Assembly: GCA_028095005.1 (NCBI GenBank)
Contig: CM051461.1
Location: 27,029,432-27,093,431, forward strand
Direction of reading: 5' to 3'
Source: Rhynchospora pubera
Taxonomy: Eukaryota; Streptophyta; Magnoliopsida; Poales; Cyperaceae
Length of the DNA: 64,000 nucleotides
Both the position numbers and the translations under genes were made by a program. The notes beneath the pieces were generated by a model. The model was given only the letters and a program-made list of their open reading frames with translations. It did no database searches and had not been told where the DNA came from. Position 1 is the first letter of the stretch. Every line of letters starts with the position of its first letter. This document shows positions 53,656 through 64,000 of the stretch, in pieces.

Positions 53656-55754
53656 TTAAAGTCCTGTTTGGGATAACAAGTGGACCAGCAAGCTAATCTC
53701 ACTATCATCGTCTTGGTGTACAACCTTAGCTGGTGGCGTGTGCTGGTGACGTGCCACCGGTGAGTCAGCTGGTAGAAACTGTGCGAACTCATCCAACAAA
53801 TCAAGATGGTTCTCAAATAATACAGCAACCTGCCAAAATGATAATTAAATTAATCATGCACTCGAAAACCATAGTTTTGCTAGAACGAAAAATTGGTATC
53901 ATCATCAAAATAATAAAAAAATATATATGTAGTCTTTTTTTAGGGCTGAAAACTGCCGACAATTTTCATTAATAATATGCTGTCAATATATAATGATTTT
54001 ATAAGCTTTAGCATCAAATATACACTGACCTCTCTATAGATATCTTGAATGGTGTTGTTATTCTTTTTGTAATTGTTAAGGATAGCAAGAAAAGAATTGT
54101 ATACATGAACGTCATGCTGGAAACGATTCTGCACACCAGAAAAGAAACTCTATGGTTAACACATGAACCAAAAAGATTATTAACATTTGATTTATTTTTC
54201 CTCCTAGAACTCCAAGGGAATGATTATTATTTACTTTAATTTTGTTAACAAACTTCATCGCGTCCTTAAACTCCACGTTTTTCTTCTCGTCAAGCTTGAT
54301 TTCATATTTTGGCGGCAAGAAGCTGTTGAAACCAAGAATGAGATCGGGGTTCTCTTTAAATAGCTCTTTGACTCTCTCAGCCACCCCTTCTGTATCAATT
54401 CTGTACACAAACGAGTAAATTATTACTTATCAGAATATTAACTACCAGACATTAATTGTTTAAGGCTTTAAGCTGTTCCATTGGAGGTAAAAGTGTCATT
54501 GAGTTATGTAGGACTAAGGCAGGAATGCACGAGAGCAGTCAGAATCCTTCCAATCAATGTTGTGATTCTGGAAATTGAAAAGGTTTAAACTTCGTAGCAA
54601 CAATCTTTGTATGAGATCTTCAGCATCATTGATGGCTTCCCTTTATCCCCTGCTTCAGACTTTATTTCTTGGCATTGGACGAGTCCTGGTCTTATCTCGG
54701 TTTCTTACCTCTACAACACTCTCATCAAGGCAGGAAATGTCCACTTTCCTTTCTTTTTTCTCTGGAAGTTGAAGCTCCCCTCTCTCAAGTTCTTCCTGCT
54801 TCTTCTTTTCCATGATCAGCTTCTCACCCTGAAACAGTTGCTTAGATGCAACATTTCTCTGGAACTGTGCAGTCAGTCTCCAATAGAAGATAGCTTGCAT
54901 CTTTTTTTTTTCCCTAACCAATGTCCTTTCATTAATGACATCTGAGGTAATCTGCATGCTTCTTCCTCTGCAGCCTACTGCTGCTTTCTTTTCCATTCAG
55001 AAGTCTATGCTTCAAAACTTTTTCTGGTACAGAGAACAAACCGAGGCTTTCATATCAGTAAAAGTAGCCACTACTTTCTGGGCAGCTTGGTTGGAAAGAA
55101 ACAATCGGATCTTCAGGAGCTCTGCAAGGATGACAAATGCCCTGGTGGGTTGGATAACTACTGAGAGATGGTTATATGACATGCTGCTAGCCTGTGCAAC
55201 TTTTCTGTTTTGGTTTTTGTCTTTTTTTTTTGTTTCATGTTTCTTTTGACATCCACTGTCAATTTCTCTTAAAAAAAACTATCTTTCTATGAGAAAGAAA
55301 TCTGAAGCCTGGTAATAGCTTATAACATGGCATCCCAGTTTGGGAGATCCCTTGTGGATATTTTAAGACGAGACGCTTGAACCCATTTTTCTCTTAAAAG
55401 AAAAACATGGCATAAGTTTTTGGTTAGAACTTAAAAGGAATTTAAGGAGCTTTTCCCTGACAAAAAACCTGTAAATCATTCCAGCTTGTAAAGTGCTTGT
55501 CAGCATACATGCATGCATAGAAACTTACCAATTATGAAATTAATGCACTTCTGGTTACAGAAAACTTGTCTCATAAGCAACTAATACTACATCATACATC
55601 TTCTTAGTTACTATATACTTTTATATGGCAAGTTATGATACCTTTCTTTCTTAAAATCCGTCATAAGCGTTAAAAACTCAGCATATTTTCCCTCCTGGTA
55701 TTGATATATCTGTCTGACTTTCGTCAAATAATTCAAAGCATCCTTGGTTGTCAT
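53656..55754 (-). CDS. Short SIN3-like protein with one paired amphipathic helix domain (183 aa)
   Basis: Exons on the minus strand: 55773-55642 (ATG at 55754), 54400-54235, 54128-54030 and 53829-53656. All introns are GT-AG and the frame is open throughout. The protein is one PAH repeat and little else: ALNYLTKVRQIYQYQEGKYAEFL, KKERIDTEGVAERVKELF, LILGFNSFLPPKYEIKL, FVNKIKNRFQHDVHVYNSFL, then LFENHLDLLDEFAQFLP. SIN3 proteins are scaffolds of histone deacetylase complexes and use PAH domains to hold transcription factors. Full plant SIN3-like proteins exceed 1200 aa, so this is a short derivative, perhaps a competitor for PAH ligands or a decaying copy. A TGA lies just upstream of the ATG, where relatives continue. 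A 5' UTR exon ending near 56813 (ACAAG|GTAATT) is likely. Confidence 0.75.
54575..55260 (+). mobile_element. LINE 3'-end fragment in the first large intron of the PAH gene
   Basis: On the plus strand, opposite to the gene, the sequence reads as the end of a plant LINE ORF2. The zf-RVT pattern is seen (SDFISWHWTSPGLISVSYLY, then FLWKLKLPSLKFFLL and DQLLTLKQLL), followed by the FWAAWLERNNRIF motif. It is spread over two frames, so it is decayed. The 5' end is truncated and lies near 54540; the 3' end is near 55280 by an A-rich stretch. It lies within the 1.24-kb intron 54401-55641. Confidence 0.7.
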
Positions 55755-55773
55755 TTTTCAGTTGCTTACTGAC

Positions 55774-57000
55774 CTGGGAGAATAACCACAGAATATAATT
55801 AAATCTTTCAACAGAGACTAAGACAAAAGATTTGAACTTTTTTTACCCAACATCATTATTGCTAATACTGATACAGTACAATAGAATTGTCTACGTACTG
55901 CAACCCTTCTAATAGGTTTAGTTTCCTGCTTTATTTACGTATTGACTAAGAAAAACAGCAGGATAATAATAACCAAAAAACTTAAAGGTTGATTTATTTT
56001 TGAATTGCTGACAAATAATTTTAACAAACAAAAAAAAAAATCCTAGAAACACCGACCATTTTATTAAAAAGAAAAGGAAGGATGGAAACTTTAAGCCAAT
56101 AACTAACCTCAAAAGACAATATTATAATTTCTTTGATCTAATTAACTCCAATGTGATCCTGAGTTCTAATTTCTGAAAGACAGATGCAATTTGATGATTT
56201 TTAGGGGAGTGAATCAATAAAAATACAAAAATTCTACCAAATTAAGCTACAGAAGCAGCAAATTGTTAAGTAAAAGAAATAATTGCAATAAAATTGATAA
56301 CATGGAGAAGATCGAGTAGAGAATTACTTTGTTGTTACTATGTTGATTATAAGAAAATTTTACCAAAAGGAAAATCATCATACTTGTAAATGTGTGATAT
56401 GGTTGACTAATGGAAGGGATCTTGGTCTGATTTAATAAAATATTCCCATTTCATGCAACCACCTCAGGAAACAGGAAATGAGTCAAGAAAGACGCCCATG
56501 AATTAAAATAAATCCAATAGAAAGTAGGGTTTAAAGAACTAAAGCTTTGGTGTTGACAGGGACACATAAATTCACCCAGAACAACAACAAACGTGCCAGA
56601 TTATGCAAAATGAACAAAACAAGCTTGTCAAATTGAAGTAGAAAGGACCAGAAAGATCAATTCAAACACCATCAAAGGTTCATAAACGAACCAGTTCAAA
56701 CTTCTGGCATGAAAACCTCAAATTCCTGGTTACCCAACAAATCTTTGGTCTGACAAGGCTCTAAGGTGCAAAGAAATTGGATATCTATGGCGAATTTTGG
56801 ATACTAAATTACCTTGTTCCTTGGAAATTGCAGGAGGGGAAGAGAGGCGGAGGCGCGAAGCGAGAGAATCAGAGAATTAATTATAGTTACAATCGAGCGG
56901 GGGTTTATATCTGTTATTATTATCTTGCGAAGACGCGGATTGAAACCGTAATTTTAATCTCGTCCGTTGATTAAAATTAAGGGTCGAGATTGAAATGCGC
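55774..57000 (-). other. 5' UTR intron and promoter region of the PAH gene
   Basis: This region aligns with 51070-52150, its duplicate. Conserved features are the splice donor after 'cttggaa..' (ACAAG|GTAATT near 56813; AGAAG|GTAACA in the duplicate) and the transcribed-looking words around 56740-56800. No other coding sequence is seen. Confidence 0.5.
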
Positions 57001-60000
57001 TCTCCTTTGTAAATTTTTGTCCGAAATATGTTTTGTATGACCGTATGGTAAACCAAGCCTCTGCAATACTTTCTCCAATGCAATATTTACAATTAAACAG
57101 TCGCTGACTATTACTTATTTTTTTTACTTTATGAACTTTTGATGACAGAGCAACGTTTTCTAGACTTCAAAAAAAGAGTAACGTATTTACAATTAAACAT
57201 GTCAGCTGACAGTAACGTATTACAGTTGCCTTGGCTATCAAAAAAAAAAAAAGTATTACAGTTAAAACTGTAGAGAAATAATTTTAGAACAAGCAAAAAA
57301 GTTAGTTTTTATATAAAAACGTTGCTCAGTCAATTTGTAAAATTATTTCTCTACAATATTATGTGATGTATACCAAGATTATTTTGGATAATCTTGGCAG
57401 GAGCTATCAAGTTAAGAATTACAAAGAAACAAGAAATGAAATCATAGATATATTTAGAAGGTACATATCACATAAATAGATGAAGAGATAAACTTAATCT
57501 TGGATGGAATTGGGCATGGAATGGATAATTTTATTATGATTTGAATAATCTTAGATGAAATTATAAACTTAATCACGTAATTTTTTTTTTTTTTTTATCT
57601 TGAATCTATTTTTCAAGTGAATAAAGATGGCTAAAGATGGCCCAATCAGGCCCAAAACACACTTCTGGGCTGCAACTAGAACTGTAAATCTGTAATAGTC
57701 AAACAACTCAAACAAATTTCAAATTAGTCATTAGTCAAAACACTCAAAACACACTTTTGGTCATTATTCAATGATGAAGAGCAAGGTTCCGCTTCCATCG
57801 TTTTTTGTGCCACAATTTACCAGAATTTTATATTTTATTAATATTTAAAATTTTTAAAATTCTAATGTTGAATTCAAACCGTTGATCTTGTTTAATTAAA
57901 CGAACGATGCATTTTTTATATAAGTTTTACAAAATTTGGAGTCAGTTTGAAACTCGATCAAGCGGTCAACGAATGAACGAATCTAGTTAATTATGACAGA
58001 ATAATTCTAATACATTTATCATTTGATCACTTGATCTAGTATCAAACCAACTTCAAATTTTATAAAATTTATATAAAAAGGCATGGCTCGTTAAATTAAA
58101 CAAATCAACGGAACGCTGCAATGGGAGTGTATCTCCATAGACCAGAGGAAATTAAGAAATTCCCGAATCGGACTTGTGCGAATGGGAAATAAATGATATT
58201 TCTTGCGAATGCATCTTATTGCAGATTTCTATATAGCGCCATTGAAAATCATCATAGATTTTATTTTATTTTTTAAAAAAAAAGGCAGATATGATCAATC
58301 TCTTAATTTTGCTAAAAAAAGGGAAAGCATCCTTTACGTTGACATCATCACAGTTTCTGTATTCCATTGATAGAAATCGGTTAAACCCATGAAAAGCATG
58401 CGCGCTAGGAGAATAAGGCTTTCAGTAGTATGCTGCATTTTAATCGCTGTCAAAATTTGAAAATAATCTAAAAAGTAATATTTTTTAGGCTCCGTTTGGA
58501 TAGATGTGGGAAGAAGGGAAGAAGGGAAGAAGTGGGAAGAAGTATTGGAAAGCGTGTAACTTTATGAAGAGTTTGGATTGTTTATAATTTTTTTTGGGCC
58601 TTCTTCCTTCTTCCTTCTTCCAACCCCATCCAAACAAGGCCTTAAATAATGGCACTTGAATATGGTCTGGAGAGGAAACACTTTATGATAAAATGACAAG
58701 TACGGACTGTATATAATTTATTCGCAAAATGAAACTCCTTAAAAGTAATAAATGAAAAAGATTTACTATTTTCGTTTGTGATTATTTCTTTCCTTTTTTA
58801 TTAAAGTAACATATTACCAAGACATCTTGTCCTAACATTTCATCGATACAGATTTATTTGCTTTATAATCACTTTCCTCGTGTTCCAATTTTGCTTCAAC
58901 TGTTCTCCTCAATAATCTACTTTGAATAACTTCTTTTTTGAAGATTTTTTGCTTTGTCTTTTCGTGTAAATTATCTTTTTACTACATTATGTTTATTTTA
59001 TTTATTTATTTATTTATTTTTGGCAATGTATCAAAAGTTCAAAACATATACCATTTGAATTTCTAGCGACTCATATTACTTCAATATTGTTTACATAAAC
59101 AATAATAAATATATTGTAGCTGTTCATATGCTTAATCTCATAAAGAGCTGTTTCCTGTATGCTAGGTAAAAAACACAAAAAATTGCTGTTTAGTGCTTAA
59201 TGTTAGAAGCAATATGTTCAGCTTGGAGAAATGATTCGTTAGTGTAGAATCTTCTATTACTGCTTACTCTGCTCGCTGCAGTGCTGCTATATATCTTCTA
59301 TTTTTTTGTTGTGGTCAACAAAGAAAAAAAAAACAACACATTTGCTCTAATAATTCATATATAATTCACATACAATTGGTATAATATCAAGATTTAAATC
59401 ATATGTTAACAGAATAATGCACTCAACTTTTCTTTTTCTCCTGCCCAAGAAAAAATATTGTCAAGATTAGAGAGAGAAAAAAATATTAGAGTATAAACTT
59501 TCATACATCTATATGTCATGCAACCAAAATATATCATTTTCTGTAATTAATCTTCATACATTTATAGCGCTCAATACTTGCACTGATTAATACATAAATA
59601 TATAACAAGCACAATTAAACTTTCATAAACTACTTGCCAGCAAAAAAAAAATAATAATAATAAAAAAAGACCAAAAAAACACTTTAAAATCCATAAAAGA
59701 AAAAGATCTCGCATGTTGCACGAAAATAGTGCCAAAATTAACGCAAAAATCAAATCGCATTCATACTAAGAACACAAATATCTATAATTTATAAAATTAA
59801 TTAGAATAACAAATTCATAATTCATCATTATCCTTTACAATATTTATAATTGAATCGCGAGGCCTTGTTGCTCAATGATAGACACACTTGACAGGCCTAA
59901 AAATTCAATCTCATCCCACATGCGTTTAATTTAAAAATAATGAATAACAAAGACCTCTCTTTTTATTAGAATTTTTTTTTAAGCGCTCTCAGATAACTCG

Positions 60001-60010
60001 TAATATAAAT
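57001..60010. other. Intergenic DNA, AT-rich
   Basis: No gene recognised. It holds many homopolymers, some ATTT microsatellite-like sequence (58990-59020, repeated 'ttta') and one MITE at 58488-58641. Sequence up to 60010 probably includes the 3' UTR of the pectinesterase. Confidence 0.4.
58488..58641. mobile_element. Tourist-like MITE (PIF/Harbinger type), copy 2
   Basis: A 154-bp element with ends GGCTCCGTTTGGAT and ATCCAAACAAGGCC, flanked by TTA duplications (58485-58487 and 58642-58644). Its interior ('gggaagaagtattggaaag', 'gaagagtttggattg') matches the copy at 9831-9981 closely, so both belong to one family. It contains a short GGGAAGAA tandem expansion. Confidence 0.82.
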
Positions 60011-62278
60011 TTAGGATGGCTGCGCATGAATCCACTTGTCACGGTTTATATATCTCAAACTGGTGTAGTGCTTAAGCGCCTTGTCAGTGAGCATTTTCAT
60101 CCAATTGACTCTGCCTTTTCTCTTGGCTCCTGGTCCTCTGCATTTTATCTCTGCAAACGTTGTATCCCATCTGAAAACACACACACTCACAAAATTGAAC
60201 ATTAGTTGTTCTTGTTAATTCATTCCAAAAAAAAAAAAGAGAAAAAGAACACATAATTAATTGTTCATACCCGTCATACTGCCAAGTATCCCAACCTTCA
60301 GGTGTGATGATATTAGCCATGTAGGACTCATAGAATATGACGCGGGCATAAGGCCGCCACGGCCGGCCCAGGTATGTCTGTGCCGAACCGGTTATGTTGC
60401 ACGACTTGAACACAAACCCGCTCCAGTCGTGCTTGCTGTCCCTTCCATGTGCCGTTATGTATCCCACCCCTTGCACTCCACTTGTCGTTGATATTGTGCA
60501 TCTCTTCATCATATAAATAATTATTTAAGTAATTCTAGCTAATATCATACTATCAATTAATAGTAGCTGTTGGAATTTTATAACTGCCATGTCTTTTAAT
60601 TTACATAACTACTACCCTTACCGTTATAATTATAAGCATTACTGCTAGAATGACAGCATTATAAGAAAGACAAAATGGTAATGGTGTTTTTCTTTTTTCA
60701 TGTTTCTATTAGCAATTGAAGTTTGAACTGGAAAAATATATATACACCTCAAAGATGGATTGGCCTTGACCAAAGATGAAATCAATGGCGCCTTCAATGT
60801 AGCAATCTTTGTAATAGTGCCTCCCTGATAGATCACACAATGTATCTTGTATACCGAAAAAGCTGCATCTGTAGAAGGATGATTTGTCACCAGCCACTAA
60901 GGCTGCCACAGCTTGTGACATTGACTGACCTCCATTAAACGTATTCTATCAAAATGTTTAACAACAAGAATTACAACATCATTTTCAGCTGAATGGAACA
61001 CACAAATGCTCTAACTTCACTTTTCTTTCTCCTTTAATGGGCTATATCAAATTACTATCCCACTGGTGTTTTTGTTATATTTTATTGATCAATTGAGTTT
61101 TTAATGTAGCCTCAATAAACCAGATAAGATAATAATAGGGACCAAAGAAGAAGGAGAACACAAAGTAGAACACAGGACTAACACAGCAGGCTTCTCATCA
61201 ATGTTGGATTGAACAATTAATTAGGGAATCAATTTTTTTGGTTACTCCTTTTTTTATATTTGATTCTCAATGTTTAATCATGATAAAACTATTGGAGACA
61301 GAAAAAAGGAACCTTGAAGGAGATATCCCGCGCCATGAAATTGTCAGCATAGCAGGAGAATGTTGTGCTACTCTCAGTTGTATGTATGCCATCATTCGCA
61401 TAGTCTCCATATTCAATCCATGTTTGGTCTGATCCTTCTCCCTCTAGCAGTATGTACTCTTTATACTTTGGTATAGTTACCTTTTCTCTGCATCAGAATT
61501 TACCAGGAGAGCAAAAAATTAGGGTACATTCTTGGGCATTAATAGTGCCGAACAGAGGCGAATAGGTGTCTTAGTACCGATTTGCGGCATCAGATTCTTT
61601 TCTTATGTCTGAAATATTTGACTGTATGCCAGCTTTTTAGTACTAATTTAGTAATTTGTGGCATCAGATCCTTTTCTTATGTCCGAAATATTTGACTATA
61701 TACCAGCTTTTTAGTACTAGTTTGTGGCATCAGACCCGTTTTAGTACTAATTGCAAAGGTTTCAAATTAGATCCTCTAAATATACAAAAAAAAAGGCCAC
61801 AATCAAATTAAAGTATTTATATCTCAAAAAAGTATTTATAGTAGGACAAAGTTGTCCATTTTTTCATTAAAAAATACTGTTGTGGCAAAAACACCAAGCC
61901 ACACACACTGAAAGAAATAAAAACTTTACATTATACAAACAATATACACACTGGTAATAAAAAAATTTTGAGTCAAAAGAGGTGATTTTACAATTTTTAT
62001 ACATATACACTAAATAGAAAACCAGAAACCAGCTTCTTGACTAGATTATAACAGTATAATATGTACCTGTAAGCACCTTTTTCGACATGAATACGGATCC
62101 ATTGTGAATTGCCTTCAGGAATAGAGTCGATTGCTTCTTGGATGCTTTTGAAATTCCCATAGCCATTTGAGCTCACATAAATATGCTCACTCACATCAAG
62201 CGCAAAGAGCTGATGAAATAGCACAACGAATAAAAATGCAATTAAAAATCTTGCAAATGGGCTTGCTTGCAACTCCAT
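60011..62278 (-). CDS. Pectin methylesterase (pectinesterase), short type without PRO region, 325 aa
   Basis: Exons on the minus strand: 62278-62067, 61487-61313, 60945-60748, 60503-60271 and 60170-60011. All introns are GT-AG and the total is 326 codons including the stop. The enzyme removes methyl esters from cell-wall pectin. A signal peptide is clear (RFLIAFLFVVLFHQLFAL), so it is secreted. Motifs in order: GNFKSIQEAIDSIP, GDYANDGIHTTESSTTF, GGQSMSQAVAAL, the catalytic GIQDTLCD, the second catalytic aspartate in GAIDFIFGQG, and YLGRPWRPYARVIFYES with the substrate-binding arginine and tryptophan. There is no inhibitor-like PRO domain, so it belongs to the short class; length is normal for that class. 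It appears intact. Upstream (62279-62400) would hold the promoter. Confidence 0.9.
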
Positions 62279-63636
62279 ACAAGCAGCGATTGGAGAGAAG
62301 AATGAACAAAATTCATAATCCTAAAGTGGCACGCTACATATGAAAACACGAGATTTACTGTGTATCTTCTATTCTACCATTTTAGCAAGTTTTCTTACAA
62401 TTAGTTACAGCTTTCCATTCTTTTATTTAGAGAAGATTGTCAACGTTAACTTTCCATTTCTTGTTGTACTAAAATTGGAATGCTTTGATTAGAAATATAT
62501 TATATATCTAGCAAATTTATTATCAGTGTCTCCATCTATACAAAATCTCGTATGAAATCCGGTTTAATTCAGTCAAGCACAGACCCATAAAACGCTCCAT
62601 CAAATCAATCACCCATAAAAGCCGCAAAAATTAGATATGAAAAATCACTTCTGTACCCTTTGACAGCCTCTGTCAAATTAAAAAAAAAAAAAAAGAAAAA
62701 TCACGTCTGTATCACTTGAAGATTAACAAAATAGTTAAGTCACAATTATCTTCTAATTCAGAAAAGAAAAAAAAAATAAATAAAGATAAGCATAATCTCC
62801 TTCAACAAAAAATAAATTATAAAGGTGAGATCATTGTTTGTGCACAAGAAATAATTATGATATTGTTATCAAGAGAGGCGCGATCGAATTGTTTTTTATG
62901 GGGCATTTTGGTTTATTGCGGGAAGCGGATCGACAAACTCTGATTTAAGGTTATTATTTAACGAATTCATTTAATATGATTTTGGGTCAAGTTTACTGCT
63001 CCTGTTCTTCCAAATTATAAGTACCTTACTTGAATTTATTATTACATTAATCATTTATCAAGGTTTTTATTACCAATTATCGCTGTGACATAGACTCGTT
63101 ATGATTTGTCACAGTTAATTTTTAACACTGCATAAAGTATTGTAGAACTGACAATCAATAATAAATTAATAACAAGTAAAATTCCTCAATTAATTAACTT
63201 CCTTGCATTTCTCGTTCTTATTATTGCCCGTCTCGTATACGTATTGGTTCATCAAATCAATCATTTAATGGTTCCTAAAATTGGATATTGAAAATCACAC
63301 CCTTCCGGTATCTTTAGAAAAATAAGTAGTATGTCAGACTTAATCGATTGTTTCAAAAAAAAAAAAAAAAAGAGTTCAGATATTAACCATAGAATTTGTA
63401 CAAGAAATGGCTCTAATCACGCAGGAAAATATCTGCAAAACTCCGATTTCTCACTCAGTAAAGGCCAAAAGTGGGAAAGGTTAAAAACGATTGAGTCGAT
63501 TCTTCTGAGAAAGAAATTATAGAAGAAAAAGAATTGTTATAAACGTTTCTCCAGCATAGACCTATGTTACCCTGTGAAACATACACAGATGGCATAAATT
63601 TCACATACACCCATTTTTCGAGATGTCACACAGCAT
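62279..63636. other. Intergenic DNA between the pectinesterase and a PAH gene
   Basis: AT-rich with poly-A runs at 62680 and 63355. It should hold the pectinesterase promoter and the 3' UTR of the next gene, but I see no clear elements. No gene recognised. Confidence 0.4.
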
Positions 63637-63912
63637 CTACCGCAGACCAGATGTATGTCTTCTGAAATCTTCAAGCAAATCCTGTTGGCCTTGAAAAAGT
63701 CTGACAGTCTACCAAAAAACAGATTTAAAATTAATTAGCAGATCAAAAAATATCTAGGTATTACAAAAACATTAAATCATTGATCTATGCAATTCACGTG
63801 AAAGGAAATTTACCGTAGAGTAGACCTCTTCATAGGTAGTGTTGTTATTTCGAAATGATGCCATGATATCTATGAAAGTATTGAACTCAGTAGATTCACC
63901 ACCAAAATGTTC
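63637..63912 (-). CDS. SIN3-like PAH protein, last two exons (partial, runs off the window)
   Basis: Exons on the minus strand: 63912-63814 (acceptor TCTCCCAG|GAA, donor ACG|GTAAAT) and 63708-63637 (acceptor TTGGTAG|ACT), ending at TAG 63637-63639. The translation (STEFNTFIDIMASFRNNNTTY, EEVYSTVRLFQGQQDLLEDF) is the second half of a PAH repeat. The 99-bp exon has the same length and phase as the matching exon of the PAH gene at 54128-54030. The protein stops soon after the domain, so this too is a short PAH protein. Upstream exons lie beyond 64000. Confidence 0.7.
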
Positions 63913-64000
63913 CTGGGAGAATATGTAAAACAAAAGAAATGTTTACCAGATTATGCAATACAATACAGCAATTATAAATATTTTTATTATGAATTCCAAT

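Overview
The window is nuclear DNA of a flowering plant, most likely a eudicot. It is AT-rich, its genes carry short GT-AG introns, and it holds MITEs, LINE remnants and LTR retrotransposons with plant-type domain order. I cannot name the species.

Layout. 1-12.5 kb: AT-rich DNA with a tandem repeat, a decayed coatomer-zeta fragment, a LINE 3' remnant and a damaged AAA-ATPase gene whose first intron holds a Tourist-like MITE. 12.5-50.9 kb: a nested pair of retrotransposons. The outer one is a ~4.8-kb Ty1/copia element (280-bp LTRs, 5-bp duplication CATAC). It is split in its coding region by a 33.6-kb Ty3/gypsy element (LTRs of ~6.55 kb, 5-bp duplication AAGGT). 50.9-57 kb: a duplicated pair of short SIN3-like (paired amphipathic helix, PAH) gene regions, one a broken fragment and one with an open 183-aa model whose large intron holds a LINE fragment. 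57-60 kb: intergenic, with a second copy of the MITE. 60.0-62.3 kb: a five-exon pectin methylesterase gene on the minus strand. 63.6-64 kb: the last exons of another PAH-type gene, running off the window.

The most interesting object is the gypsy element. Its dual RNase H places it near the Tat/Ogre-type lineages. The sense strand carries a 3632-codon gag-protease-RT frame with a very long acidic insertion between gag and protease, then an RNase H-aRNase H-integrase frame one base out of register at an A6 run. Between pol and the 3' LTR two genes lie on the opposite strand, and both contain introns. One is a six-exon gene (1068 aa, every intron phase 1 and 70-84 bp) with a plant-mobile-domain-like region. 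The other is a two-exon gene (401 aa) resembling the 'putative plant transposon protein' family, with its own TATA box. Both the sense gag frame and the large antisense gene start 5-6 nt after a good 3' splice site, which suggests leader splicing on both strands. The two long LTRs are almost identical, so the insertion is very recent; the copia LTRs differ at 8 of 280 positions, so the host element is older.
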